Assembly (NCBI RefSeq): GCF_012927265.1
Contig: NZ_JABBGF010000005.1
Location: 1 to 64,000 of the forward strand
From: Chryseobacterium cheonjiense
Lineage (GTDB): Bacteria > Bacteroidota > Bacteroidia > Flavobacteriales > Weeksellaceae
Direction of reading: 5' to 3'
Length of the DNA stretch: 64,000 nucleotides
Below are positions 1 through 9,110 of the stretch, in pieces. A program made the translations under genes and the position numbers. The notes below the pieces were generated by a model, which saw nothing but the letters and a program-made list of their open reading frames with translations, searched no databases and was not told the origin of the DNA. Positions within the stretch are counted from its first letter, which is position 1; every line of letters begins with the position of its first letter.

Positions 1-239
1 CATATGTAGAAATCGGCTTCCCTTCGACAAGCTCAGGGACCACTCCTTCGACAGGCTCAGGACAGGGGTTTGAAGCAGAGATTATTGTATATGATATGGG
101 AGGAAGACAGCTTCAGAGCTTAAAAACTAAAAATAAAGTTACCAAGATCAATACGCAGAACCTAATTCAGGGTGCATATCTGGTGACCGTGAAAACGAAT
201 GATAACAAAACGGCGAATGCTAAACTGATTAAAAAATAA
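1..239 (+). CDS. T9SS type A sorting-domain protein, C-terminal end (truncated by window)
   Basis: An open frame enters from the left edge and ends with TAA at 237-239. The last 55 or so residues have the usual type A C-terminal sorting domain pattern: IVYDMGGRQL, then a strand around NLIQGAYLVTV, ending in KLIKK. In the family this domain directs export through the type IX system and anchoring at the cell surface. Upstream of it the frame passes through a Pro/Ser/Thr/Gly-rich stretch (bases 18-66) made from a dispersed repeat (CTTCGACAAGCTCAGG and CTTCGACAGGCTCAGG). Only one base separates its stop codon from the next gene, so it probably heads the RHS operon. The N-terminal function is not visible. 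Confidence 0.8.
   Translation, partial: YVEIGFPSTSSGTTPSTGSGQGFEAEIIVYDMGGRQLQSLKTKNKVTKINTQNLIQGAYLVTVKTNDNKTANAKLIKK
18..66 (+). repeat. Dispersed CTTCGAC(A)AGCTCAGG element inside a coding region
   Basis: Two head-to-tail copies of the CTTCGACAxGCTCAGG motif lie inside the T9SS protein and are read in frame. Relatives of the same motif are intergenic at about 10155, 26641, 35752, 40091, 43329 and 43637, usually followed by ATGACA. This shows a short mobile-like repeat that here became part of a protein linker. Confidence 0.7.
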
Positions 240-240
240 C

Positions 241-3200
241 ATGATGAAATTGAGAAAAATATATTTACTACTTATAACATTATTTTTTGTACAGTATTTT
301 CACTTGCAAACGACCGAACCTCCGACCAGCATAAGTGATCCTATGGATAATATCAAGAAATTATATCCTGCAGCACCTACAGCAAACAATTTGATGAAAT
401 TTGAAGAAGTCCCCGTAAGCAATTACACAGGTATTCCGGATATTAAAATCCCGATAGCTGAAATTCCTATTTATAATCAAGGGATCTCAATGAATGTTTC
501 TCTAAATTACCATCCCCTGAACGCAAGACCTGATGACAAAGCCAGCGAAGTAGGACTAGGATGGAGCTTGTTTGCTGGAGGAAGCATTACAAGGACAGTA
601 AGAGGCACACCGGATGATCAAGCTGTATTATCTGCTCCTGGAGGCCAGCCTAGTATAGGAATTTTATATGACGAGTTTACCTCAAGATTCGCAGATAAAA
701 ACTATACGAGACAATATTTGGATGCTCAAACAACAGGAATAGGAATAGATCCTACCAATGTTCAGTTCAGGAAACTTTTTTATGAAGGTTTATTTATGAG
801 CAGGTTCGATACAGAATACGATTTGTATCAGTATAATTTTATGGGTTACACAGGACGATTCATTATTAAAAAGGATTCTAACAACCAATTGTTTGTTGAA
901 AAATTAGACAAAAATAATATAAGAATTGCCATAAGTGCTACAAATCCTACAAATAATCTTGAGGCAACCGCCTTTATTATTACCGATGAAATGGGTAATA
1001 AATATTCTTTTGAGATATTAGAAAAATCAATACGGTCAATATTATCCAATAAAACTGGTTTTGCAGGATATATCAATACCAATTTTTCTAACTTAGGAGA
1101 TATCAATTCGGCTTTTCATTTAAGCAAAATAAGCAATGCATCAGATATAGATCTTGTTAAATTTAACTATTATCCTGCTCAACAGGTATTTTATACAGAT
1201 TATTCCCAAATTGACAGAAGTAAAAAGTTTCCAGATGATGATATTGCACTTCAACCTGTAAGAATACAATTTGATGCAGAGATTCCTGCTGCCCAGGAAT
1301 TAAATGTAACTTCAAACAATACTTCCGTCCGCAGTTTAAAAGATATTGAAGTTCTTGGTAAGGGTAAAATCAGTTTTACTTATTTACAGGGAAGAGAAGA
1401 TACAAATTATACCCATCCACAACAATTGCAAAGGTTAGATAAAATAACTATTATAGATTCTTCAGAAAAAATCATTGAAAGCTACCAGTTTTCCTATGAT
1501 TATTTTTGGTTTAGGTTGTTGGGAAGAGATATAGATGATAAACGTCTTTCATTATCTAAAATAACCAAGTATAAAGCAGATTCCATCAAGGAGTTTGATT
1601 ACGTCTTGGATTACTATAAAAACACAGCTAATGAGGCATTGGGAAAAGACCATTGGGATTGGTTCAATTGTATAAAACCTACTGATAATTATTTACTTGC
1701 AAAAGAACCTTCTTCATCATGTATGACAATCAATCTTCTAAAAAGTATGAAGCTTCCTTCGGGAGGATTAAGAGTTTTTGACTTTGGAAGCAATACTTAT
1801 TCCTATGTAGGCTCAGAACCCGTTGATCCCTATGAAAATCCTGACAATTGGGATAGTACGGAAAAAGAGGTAACTTATACAAAAACAGAAAAAAATATTA
1901 AGAAATACTTTTTTACACTTAACTCTCCAAAGACTGTAGAAATACAAAATATAAACAGCCAGATTGTAAACTATGCATGGAATTTATCTTTTTATAGAAA
2001 AGTAGGAAACAGTTATGTAATGGCAGGAGTTGTTGGTCCTGTATCTGACCCCGATCCTAATTACCCTCAATATCGCTCTATGGATTTTGCAGCAGGGGAA
2101 TATTATGCACAACTTTCTTTTGTGGAAGTCGATGTAAATTTTACCGGAACGGTGAATTTTACCGCTACTTACAAAGACAAAAAAAACAGCAATATCATTC
2201 CTTATGTATTGGGAGGAGGAATAAGAATTAACAGTATCAGCTACTATGACAAACCCGCTCAATATGGAACCAATCAAATCCCTGCGAAAAAAGTGAATTT
2301 CGTATACAACGATTTTTCTGGATCAGGAAAAAGCAGCGGAGCATTAATATTCTCCAAACCTGTACATACCTATAAATACGATTATAACAATACCTTTGTT
2401 TATCCAGTTGGTTCAGGCTTTGGTAAATATAATTATTCAAATGTGTTTACAATCTTTTCATCTGAAAACTTCATTCCTGTTCAAAAAACACAGGGCGCAG
2501 ATGTCGGATATCAGAATGTGAAAGTATATGAAACAGGTAATGGCGAGAGTTTGTATACATATAGATCACCAATTGACAGCCCTAATCCCGAACAGGTATC
2601 TTCTACTTTTCCACCTTTTGTACCTGTTGCCAATTATGATTATAAGAGAGGGTTATTAATAGATGAACAGAAAAAAGATAGCAATGGAGTGCTACAATAT
2701 AAAAAAAGCACTCAATACAATACCTATGATACAAAAAAACTGACAGGAATAAGTTTAAGGCATATTGGTTCTCCATATACCGAATATATATATGCAGGGC
2801 ATTTTAAAACCTATGATGCTTATATATCAGGCTGTTTGAATACCGGAGGTCTAAATCCATTTTGCGGAACAAATGATCCTGCCAGTATGATTGCTATTAC
2901 TCCAATAGTAGAGGTTGTGGGAAAAGCGAATCAAACTTATGGAGAAAATACAGAATTTTATCCTAGTGGCGGAATATTTAAAACGATCTTAAATATGAAA
3001 TATAATGGAAAAGATTATGTTACCAAACAAACCAGCACTTCTCCCGACGGCAGCATAACAGAAAATACTTATCAATACGCCCACGAGAAGAACAACCAAA
3101 AGCTGATCAATGCCAATATGATTGGTATTCCTTTGGAAACGGCAGTAATAAAAAAGCAGAATGCTTCTGACCAGGGCAAAATCATATCCAGAACTGAGAC

Positions 3201-3708
3201 GAAGTACGACAATGCCGCCAATTTATTTCCAACTTCTGTAATTTCCTATGATTTGCAGAGTACAGCTTCTACGGAAGTTACCTATGATCACTATGATAGC
3301 AAAGGCAATTTACAGCAGTACACGACAAAAGATGGTATTTCAACAGTTATTATCTGGGGCTATAATCAAACCCAACCGATTGCCAAGATAACAGGAGCTA
3401 AACTATCCGATATCCAGCAGTCTCTTATCAGCAGTATTGTAAATGCTTCCGACCTGGACGCTTCCAATCCATTGAATGAGCCGGCATTGATCACAGCGCT
3501 GGATGATTTCAGAAAAAATTCTAACATGGCAAATTATCAGGTAACCACTTATACCTATGATCCACTAATTGGAGTTACCAGCATTACCCCGCCATCGGGA
3601 ATCAGGGAAGTGTACATTTATGATGCTGCCAACAGATTGAAAGAAATCAGAGAAAATTCTGCCACCGGCAAACTGTTAAAAGAATTCAAGTACAACTACA
3701 AAAACTAA
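241..3708 (+). CDS. RHS/YD-repeat protein, upstream partner of the RHS toxin gene
   Basis: A 1155-residue secreted protein. Residues 1-22 look like a signal peptide. Residues about 57-115 have the conserved start of Bacteroidetes RHS-type proteins (GIPDIKIPIAEIP, LNYHP, GLGWSLFAGGSITRTVRG), a hydrophobic beta-strand region that begins the RHS shell. YD-like repeats appear near the end (YDHYDSKGNLQQYTT, TYTYDP, YIYDAANRLKEI). It has no RHS core motif and no toxin tip. It lies 4 bases upstream of the next RHS gene and continues its repeat pattern, so the two probably build one shell in two polypeptides. Function in export or delivery is inferred from family context. Confidence 0.8.
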   Translation: MMKLRKIYLLLITLFFVQYFHLQTTEPPTSISDPMDNIKKLYPAAPTANNLMKFEEVPVSNYTGIPDIKIPIAEIPIYNQGISMNVSLNYHPLNARPDDKASEVGLGWSLFAGGSITRTVRGTPDDQAVLSAPGGQPSIGILYDEFTSRFADKNYTRQYLDAQTTGIGIDPTNVQFRKLFYEGLFMSRFDTEYDLYQYNFMGYTGRFIIKKDSNNQLFVEKLDKNNIRIAISATNPTNNLEATAFIITDEMGNKYSFEILEKSIRSILSNKTGFAGYINTNFSNLGDINSAFHLSKISNASDIDLVKFNYYPAQQVFYTDYSQIDRSKKFPDDDIALQPVRIQFDAEIPAAQELNVTSNNTSVRSLKDIEVLGKGKISFTYLQGREDTNYTHPQQLQRLDKITIIDSSEKIIESYQFSYDYFWFRLLGRDIDDKRLSLSKITKYKADSIKEFDYVLDYYKNTANEALGKDHWDWFNCIKPTDNYLLAKEPSSSCMTINLLKSMKLPSGGLRVFDFGSNTYSYVGSEPVDPYENPDNWDSTEKEVTYTKTEKNIKKYFFTLNSPKTVEIQNINSQIVNYAWNLSFYRKVGNSYVMAGVVGPVSDPDPNYPQYRSMDFAAGEYYAQLSFVEVDVNFTGTVNFTATYKDKKNSNIIPYVLGGGIRINSISYYDKPAQYGTNQIPAKKVNFVYNDFSGSGKSSGALIFSKPVHTYKYDYNNTFVYPVGSGFGKYNYSNVFTIFSSENFIPVQKTQGADVGYQNVKVYETGNGESLYTYRSPIDSPNPEQVSSTFPPFVPVANYDYKRGLLIDEQKKDSNGVLQYKKSTQYNTYDTKKLTGISLRHIGSPYTEYIYAGHFKTYDAYISGCLNTGGLNPFCGTNDPASMIAITPIVEVVGKANQTYGENTEFYPSGGIFKTILNMKYNGKDYVTKQTSTSPDGSITENTYQYAHEKNNQKLINANMIGIPLETAVIKKQNASDQGKIISRTETKYDNAANLFPTSVISYDLQSTASTEVTYDHYDSKGNLQQYTTKDGISTVIIWGYNQTQPIAKITGAKLSDIQQSLISSIVNASDLDASNPLNEPALITALDDFRKNSNMANYQVTTYTYDPLIGVTSITPPSGIREVYIYDAANRLKEIRENSATGKLLKEFKYNYKN

Positions 3709-3712
3709 AACG

Positions 3713-6700
3713 ATGAAAAAGATATTAATTCCAATTGGCGCTTTGCTGGTGTCAGGTGTATCCCATGCCCAGCTGAACAATACGGAAAACTACGTCTATA
3801 CAAAAACCTATTTAGATTATAACGGAACCACCGCTGCCAAAACTTCAGAAACCGTTCAGTACTTTGACGGTTTGGGAAGACCCAAGCAGGTGGTGAATAT
3901 CAAAGCTTCCCCAACCGGGAAAGATGTGGTAACCCATATCGAATACGATGGTTTCGGAAGACAGGTGAAAGATTATCTCCCGGTTCCCCAGCAGGGAACA
4001 CAGAATGGAGGCATTTACACCTCTCCGCTGAGCAATGCCACCCAGCCAACGCTTTACGGTCCGGAGAAAATCTTTTCGGAGAAAATTCTGGAAAGTTCAC
4101 CTTTAGACAGGATCTTACAGCAGAAACAGGTGGGTACTGCGTGGAATGATAAACCCGTACAGTTCAGTTACGATGCCAATACCACAGCAGATGCCGTTAA
4201 AAAATACAACTTAGTAACCACTTGGGAAAACGGAGCTACAAAGTCCGGGTTTATCCCAACCACTGCTTACGCTGCTGCACAGCTGTATAAAAACACGGTA
4301 ACGGATGAAGACGGCAACCAGACCCTCGAATTCAAAAACGGGGAAGGACAGGTTGTGCTTGTAAGAAAAATGCTCAGCGCCACGGAAAAAGCCGACACCT
4401 ATTATGTGTACAACGAATTTAATCAATTGGCGTATGTCATTCCGCCATTGGCTTCAGTTTCCGGAGCTACCGATGAGACAACATTAAACAATCTTTGTTA
4501 CCAATATAGATACGACGGCAGGAACCGGTTGGTAGAAAAGAAGCTTCCGGGCAAAAGCTGGGAATATATGGTGTATGATAAGCAGGATAGATTGGTCCTC
4601 ACCCGTGATGCTAACCTCGAAGCGCAGGGAAAATGGCTTTTTACAAAATACGACCAGTTTTCACGGCCTATTTACACAGGTTTGGTGTATAGCCCTCCGG
4701 GCAGAGCCCAGCAGGTGGCTGCTGTAGAAGGATTAGGATCTAATAATGAAGTAAGGACTACTTCCAGCTTTAATAATACGGGGATGGATGTGTATTATAC
4801 CACCAATTCAGCCTATCCGCAGTATAATTATACCCTTTTGTCTGTTAATTATTATGATTCTTACCCGGGATACAGTTTTAACCCAACGTTCCCGACAAGT
4901 ATTTTAGGAGAAGCCACCCTTACCGAAACGCCTACTGTGGAAGGATTAAGCACAAAGAGCCTTCCGGTAATGAGCCTGGTGAAAAATATAGAGGATGACA
5001 ACTGGACGAAAAATTACATCTATTACGATAAAAAAGGAAGAGCTATCGGTAGTTATTCGATCAACCATTTGGGAGGCCGTACCCAGGTGGAATCCAAATT
5101 GGATTTTGCAGGGGTGGTTCAGCAGAGCATTACCCGTCACAAGAGGCTGAATACAAATGCAGATAAAGTGATTACCGAAAACTTTACGTATGATACGCAA
5201 AACAGATTATTGACTCATACCCATCAGGTAGACAGCAACCCTGTGGAATATTTAGCGCAGAATACGTATAATGAGCTTTCCCAGCTTTCCGGAAAAAAAG
5301 TTGGGGGAATATCTCCTTCCGCTCCGTTGCAGGATGTCAGCTATACGTATAATATCCGAGGATGGATGACAAAGATTAATGATCCTGCAAATTTGGACGT
5401 AAAGTTATTTGGTTATGAAATTAAATATGCAAATCCCGCCTCTACAGGGGGAAGATATAATGGAAACATTTCATCAATAGACTGGAAGAAAAGTATAACT
5501 GCAGGAGAGGAAAGCACTTTAAGAAGATACGATTTTCAGTATGATGCTTTAAACAGGCTTCAAGATGCATCATTCTCCACACCTTATTCTACAGTACCTA
5601 TTAATGGTTTTTTTAACGAAGCAATACAATATGACCTGAACGGCAACATTACTCATCTATTGAGAAATGCACCCTCATTTTACGGTAGTTACCCAGAACT
5701 GATCGATAATTTGGAATATTATTACGATGGGAATAAGCTTACCAAAATTGACGATGCAACTGGAAATCCCACAGGTTATGAAGGTGGCAATAATAATAAC
5801 AGTATCGGATATGACATAAATGGGAATATGATCAGTATGCCGGATAAAAAAATCGATGAAATTCGCTATAATTTTTTGAACCTTCCTTATCATGTCAATA
5901 TAGATGGTTACAATAAAAGTTTAAGCTATTTGTACAGAGCAGATGGCACAAAACTGAAAAAAAGCTTTATAACATCAAATGGAAACGGTGCGATGTACTC
6001 TTCATCTACAGAATATTTAGATGGCTTTCATTATGCTTCTTCCACAGGTGATGAACTTTGGTGGGCCTGGTACAAAGAGACAGGTGAAGCTTATGAGCCG
6101 GAAGCCTTTATTAATATGATTCAGGGTTCATCTTACAATAATATTTTAAAATTTGTGCCTACATCAGAAGGGTTTTATGATTTTGAAAATAATGAGTATA
6201 TTTATCAATATAAAGATCATTTAGGAAATGTAAGGGTAAGTTATAAAAGTGATGAACATAATGAAAAACCTATAGTCACAGATAGTAACGATTATTATCC
6301 GTTTGGAATGAATTTCATTAGAAACCCTGAAGCAGAAGCTTATTTTGGAACAGGAAGTTATAAGAATTATAAGTACAACGGAAAGGAGTTGCAGGAGACC
6401 GGAATGTATGATTATGGCGCAAGGTTTTATATGCCGGATATTGGGAGATGGGGTGTTGTGGATCCGCTTTCTGAAAAACATCCGGATTTGAATCCAATGA
6501 TGTACGCAAACAATAACCCTACACGTTTTGTTGACCCAGATGGAATGGATTGGGTTGAGTCTAAAAATGGAGATGTTACTTGGCGAGACGATGTTACAGC
6601 CAAAAATTATAAGGATAAAGGTGTACTTCAAAAAGGTGAAACTTATAGAGGAACTTATTATGAAAGAGCAAAAACCTGGGATAACAAACATCACAAAGGG

Positions 6701-7237
6701 CTTGTTTTAGAAATGTATCATACAAGTGGTAAAATGGATTACTCTCCTGCAAAAGAAGTAAATGTAGAGATATCAGGAGAAATGAGAAATTCTAAAATTG
6801 GTGATGTTGACGTTAAGTTGAATGCAACATTTGAAAATGGCAAAACAAAAAACATAGGCTCTTATGAAGCTGTTGCAGGAGGCTTTGGAAATGGTGCGCC
6901 AGAAAATGGAGAATATACTGTTGATAGTTATCAGGACAGAAGTCCAAATGGATGGTATAACAAAGGAATGAATCGGGACGGAGTTGGATTTAGCTTTAAT
7001 CTTAATCCGCAATTTAGTACAGGTAGAAGTTTGTTAAGAATACATCCTGATGGAAACAATGAAGGAACTCTGGGTTGTATCGGAATGTCCGGAGATAAAA
7101 TTGTTCTTACCAATTTTAGAGATACTCTAAGAAGTATGATAAAAACAGGAGGTCCAGTACCTGTAAATATTAATATTCAAAATAATCCTAATAATAATGG
7201 TAGAAGTGGAACGAAAATACCAAATGTTAATGAATAG
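3713..7237 (+). CDS. DUF6443/RHS polymorphic toxin with Tlde1-like (L,D-transpeptidase-like) tip
   Basis: 1174 residues. A signal peptide (1-19, ending VSHAQ) is followed by a DUF6443-type region (TVQYFDGLGRPKQVV), YD repeats through about residue 880, and the RHS core at about 886-945 (YNGKELQETGMYDYGARFY, then DPLSEKHP, ending FVDPDGMDW), where such proteins switch to a variable toxin. The 230-residue tip contains ENGEYTVDSY, GRSLLRIHPDGNNEGTLGCIGM and a C-terminal helix. His1111 and Cys1122 fit the HxD...S/TxGCI active-site pattern of the Tlde1/DUF2778 and YkuD group, enzymes that cut or alter peptidoglycan tetrapeptides. The tip assignment rests on motif reading only. The next gene overlaps its end and is the likely immunity gene. 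The tip is more AT-rich than the shell, as usual for exchangeable tips. Confidence 0.82.
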   Translation: MKKILIPIGALLVSGVSHAQLNNTENYVYTKTYLDYNGTTAAKTSETVQYFDGLGRPKQVVNIKASPTGKDVVTHIEYDGFGRQVKDYLPVPQQGTQNGGIYTSPLSNATQPTLYGPEKIFSEKILESSPLDRILQQKQVGTAWNDKPVQFSYDANTTADAVKKYNLVTTWENGATKSGFIPTTAYAAAQLYKNTVTDEDGNQTLEFKNGEGQVVLVRKMLSATEKADTYYVYNEFNQLAYVIPPLASVSGATDETTLNNLCYQYRYDGRNRLVEKKLPGKSWEYMVYDKQDRLVLTRDANLEAQGKWLFTKYDQFSRPIYTGLVYSPPGRAQQVAAVEGLGSNNEVRTTSSFNNTGMDVYYTTNSAYPQYNYTLLSVNYYDSYPGYSFNPTFPTSILGEATLTETPTVEGLSTKSLPVMSLVKNIEDDNWTKNYIYYDKKGRAIGSYSINHLGGRTQVESKLDFAGVVQQSITRHKRLNTNADKVITENFTYDTQNRLLTHTHQVDSNPVEYLAQNTYNELSQLSGKKVGGISPSAPLQDVSYTYNIRGWMTKINDPANLDVKLFGYEIKYANPASTGGRYNGNISSIDWKKSITAGEESTLRRYDFQYDALNRLQDASFSTPYSTVPINGFFNEAIQYDLNGNITHLLRNAPSFYGSYPELIDNLEYYYDGNKLTKIDDATGNPTGYEGGNNNNSIGYDINGNMISMPDKKIDEIRYNFLNLPYHVNIDGYNKSLSYLYRADGTKLKKSFITSNGNGAMYSSSTEYLDGFHYASSTGDELWWAWYKETGEAYEPEAFINMIQGSSYNNILKFVPTSEGFYDFENNEYIYQYKDHLGNVRVSYKSDEHNEKPIVTDSNDYYPFGMNFIRNPEAEAYFGTGSYKNYKYNGKELQETGMYDYGARFYMPDIGRWGVVDPLSEKHPDLNPMMYANNNPTRFVDPDGMDWVESKNGDVTWRDDVTAKNYKDKGVLQKGETYRGTYYERAKTWDNKHHKGLVLEMYHTSGKMDYSPAKEVNVEISGEMRNSKIGDVDVKLNATFENGKTKNIGSYEAVAGGFGNGAPENGEYTVDSYQDRSPNGWYNKGMNRDGVGFSFNLNPQFSTGRSLLRIHPDGNNEGTLGCIGMSGDKIVLTNFRDTLRSMIKTGGPVPVNINIQNNPNNNGRSGTKIPNVNE

Positions 7238-7826
7238 TCTTTTGTTATTGTTTTTTCTGTTTTTTAGCTGTCATCAATCAGAAAAAAAGATACAAGAAAA
7301 GATAGAAAATGAAACTTTTAATACAGAAAAATTTTCTAAACCAGATTTTAAAATAAATCAATTACAATTAAGAGAAGAAAGTTCTGTAAATAATTTTTAT
7401 CCTCAAAATATAAGATTATTAGATAACTTACGATATTCCCCTGTGATTGCTTTTACAGATAAAGAAAAAAAAGAATACTTACTTGCGTATCAATATGAGG
7501 GAGATGTAAAGAATAGTTTTAGTTGCTTCGAGGTAGGATATTTAAAAGATGACCCTAAACTTGAGAAAGATGTTACAGAAACTAAATACGATAATTTTAA
7601 TACAGAATCAGGGCTGAAATTAGGAATGACTTTAGAAGAAATAACCAATCTAAAAGGTAGTGATTATAAGGTTGAAAAAAAATCTGATGAAGAAATTATA
7701 AAATATATAATTGATAATCCTGATGACCCCAAAATAAAACAATATGAAATGCCTCCGTATTTTATGGAGTTTTATCTAAAAGACAACAAACTTTATAAAA
7801 TTCTATTTGGTTTTGAATATCCCTAA
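7224..7826 (+). CDS. Lipoprotein, putative immunity protein for the RHS toxin
   Basis: About 200 residues. An in-frame ATG exists at 7197, but the ATGs at 7224 or 7230 put the signal peptide (MNSLLLLFFLFF followed by SC) at the start, giving a clear lipobox and lipidated Cys. The gene overlaps the last 8-14 bases of the toxin gene, which implies translational coupling, and a strong terminator follows directly. The mature part is charged and has no family I recognise; a C-terminal stretch with SGLKLGMTLEEI resembles small secreted proteins with a repeated 'G+oo+ei' turn. A membrane-anchored, periplasm-facing protein is what is expected to protect against a peptidoglycan-targeting toxin. The immunity role is inference from position and location. 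Confidence 0.65.
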   Translation: MLMNSLLLLFFLFFSCHQSEKKIQEKIENETFNTEKFSKPDFKINQLQLREESSVNNFYPQNIRLLDNLRYSPVIAFTDKEKKEYLLAYQYEGDVKNSFSCFEVGYLKDDPKLEKDVTETKYDNFNTESGLKLGMTLEEITNLKGSDYKVEKKSDEEIIKYIIDNPDDPKIKQYEMPPYFMEFYLKDNKLYKILFGFEYP

Positions 7827-7830
7827 AATA

Positions 7831-7860
7831 AAAACCGCCACTCGAACGAGTGGCGGTTTT
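7831..7860 (+). terminator. Strong intrinsic terminator after the RHS operon
   Basis: A perfect 14-bp stem (AAAACCGCCACTCG paired with CGAGTGGCGGTTTT) with a 2-base loop and a T run, 5 bases past the stop codon of the putative immunity gene. It is symmetric and could act in both directions. Confidence 0.9.
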
Positions 7861-7867
7861 GTTTTAT

Positions 7868-8010
7868 ATTCCTTGTAAAGCGTTGGTAGGCGTGTTTTTC
7901 AATCTTTTATTAGAAACCGCCTCATACAAAGATGAAATAGAAGTTGGTGACACTATTGTGAAGAAGAAAGGCGAGTTGGTTTTTAGTATCCATAAAAAAC
8001 AGTATTATTA
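7868..8010 (+). pseudogene. C-terminal remnant of an unknown small protein
   Basis: The frame running to TAG at 8008-8010 ends with SYKDEIEVGDTIVKKKGELV and a short basic tail, which reads like the end of a small secreted or lipoprotein gene (GDxIxKKxG turn). There is no start codon in keeping with it, and the terminator sits directly upstream. It is best explained as the leftover of an orphan gene displaced when a toxin/immunity cassette was exchanged. The original function is unknown. Confidence 0.4.
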
Positions 8011-8033
8011 GCCACAGGTATAAACTCTGAGAA

Positions 8034-8063
8034 AAATAAAGCGGAATCTTCACCGCTTTATTT
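8034..8063. terminator. Bidirectional hairpin terminator
   Basis: An 11-bp stem (AAATAAAGCGG with CCGCTTTATTT) and 8-base loop, T-rich on the plus side and A-rich on the other. It separates the plus-strand remnant from the minus-strand frameshifted lipoprotein. The minus-strand frame runs through the hairpin, which suggests that its true end was upstream. Confidence 0.7.
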
Positions 8064-8075
8064 TTTGGTATAATA

Positions 8076-8498
8076 TCAAAATCGAGTCTGTAAGAGATTA
8101 TCTTAATAGAATCTTTTTCTTTCTGTAGTCTAAAATACTCTTTTGTTTGGGTAGAATCTCTTGTAACAAGATATGAGAGTTCATATTTAGATATAGGATT
8201 AGATCCTTCAATTATTTGTGTCCAGCTATTTGTAAGTTCATAGTCTTTTACTTTTCCAAAATCACTATCTGTTTTATTTAAAATTTGTTCAAATCTTTCT
8301 TTTTCTACTTCTTGAAAAAATCGCTTACTAAACAATCTGAAAACTTCTTTTTTATCATTGTTTTGTTGTATTAAAAAATAAAAACTTATTGATAATTTTT
8401 TTGGCATCCTGCTTATCAGATTCTCTATCTTCATAAATTTTATTGTAGTTACAACTTATAAGAACAAAGGCTATTAATATCAGAACATATTTTTTCAT
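8076..8498 (-). pseudogene. Frameshifted small lipoprotein
   Basis: Minus-strand ATG at 8498 opens MKKYVLILIAFVLISC, a lipoprotein signal with lipobox Cys16, then NYNKIYEDRESDKQDAKKII. The frame stops shortly afterwards, but a neighbouring frame continues with KKEVFRLFSKRFFQEVEKER and KYELSYLVTRD, a region typical of small NTF2-like Bacteroidetes lipoproteins. The shift lies in the A/T-rich run near 8340-8385. The ATG overlaps the stop codon of the upstream XRE remnant (ATGA), showing the two once formed a unit. The end near 8076 is a guess based on the nearest stop before the hairpin. A sequencing error cannot be excluded. Confidence 0.6.
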
Positions 8499-8757
8499 AA
8501 CGCAGCAATATTTTTAATTTTAAGAGCCTGTATAAACCCATCTACAACCGAGAGCAGATGTTTTTTGTTTTCAGGATCAAGTTTTTCAATGTCATTAAAA
8601 CGGTTGAGCATTGCAGGATCTTAAAGATGTTTACTTCTTCTGTTTCCCCCAAAAGATAACCCACTGTAGTTTCTAAAATCTTAACGATATTTTTGGCGAC
8701 TTCAATAGAAGGAATCATCTCATCACGTTCATACTTCCCCGCTGCGCAAAGTTTGTA
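8495..8757 (-). pseudogene. Decayed XRE-family regulator, C-terminal part
   Basis: Read on the minus strand: GKYERDEMIPSIEVAKNIVK, ILETTVGYLLGETEEV, then after a one-base shift near 8620 DPAMLNRFNDIEKLDPENKK and LLSVVDGFIQALKIKNIAA. This is the second half of a Cro/CI-type HTH regulator with the usual post-HTH helix pair. The first two helices of the DNA-binding domain are missing; the frame dissolves before a hairpin at 8779. Its stop (TGA) overlaps the start of the lipoprotein remnant. Confidence 0.7.
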
Positions 8758-8778
8758 ACTTTGAGCGCATAAATAAAG

Positions 8779-8804
8779 AAACCCATCGCAATTGCGATGG
8801 GTTT
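8779..8804. terminator. Palindromic terminator-like hairpin
   Basis: A 26-base perfect palindrome (AAACCCATCGCAA and its complement) flanked by A/T runs, lying between two decayed XRE regulators. For the minus strand it would end transcription of the regulator at 8804. Confidence 0.75.
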
Positions 8805-9110
8805 TATTTTAGAATAGTTTTCAGTTTGTTTCTGGCGATAAAAGCGTCAATGAGGGTAAATACATAATCTTTGTCCTTATCTGACATTTTATTTACTTCC
8901 TTTACTTTTTCCACCAAAGTATCCTTGAGTTCCAGTTCTACATTGCCAACAAGAAATCTAAAGAAACACCTAGAGCCAAAGCAATTTTATTAGCAATCTC
9001 TACAGACGGATTAATCTCTTAGCGTTCATATCTTCCAGTCACAGCTCCGGTGGTTTATTCTAATCAAACATTTTTTTGACCTACTTTTACATTATATTGA
9101 GTAGCAGATT
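8804..9110 (-). pseudogene. Second decayed XRE-family regulator
   Basis: Minus-strand translation gives TGRYER-stop-EINPSVEIANK, IALALGVSLDFL, a frame change near 8950, then VGNVELELKDTLVEKVKEVN and DYVFTLIDAFIARNKLKTIL before TAA at 8804-8806. Two more stop codons interrupt the N-terminal helix region. This is a Cro/CI-type regulator of a kind common beside small lipoproteins in Chryseobacterium. It is clearly non-functional and more degraded than its neighbour. Confidence 0.65.

Noticed and set aside
6221..6694. Minus-strand open frame of 157 codons opposite the RHS core
   Set aside because: Shadow of the strongly conserved RHS core on the plus strand; composition (Ile/Cys/His-rich) is not protein-like.
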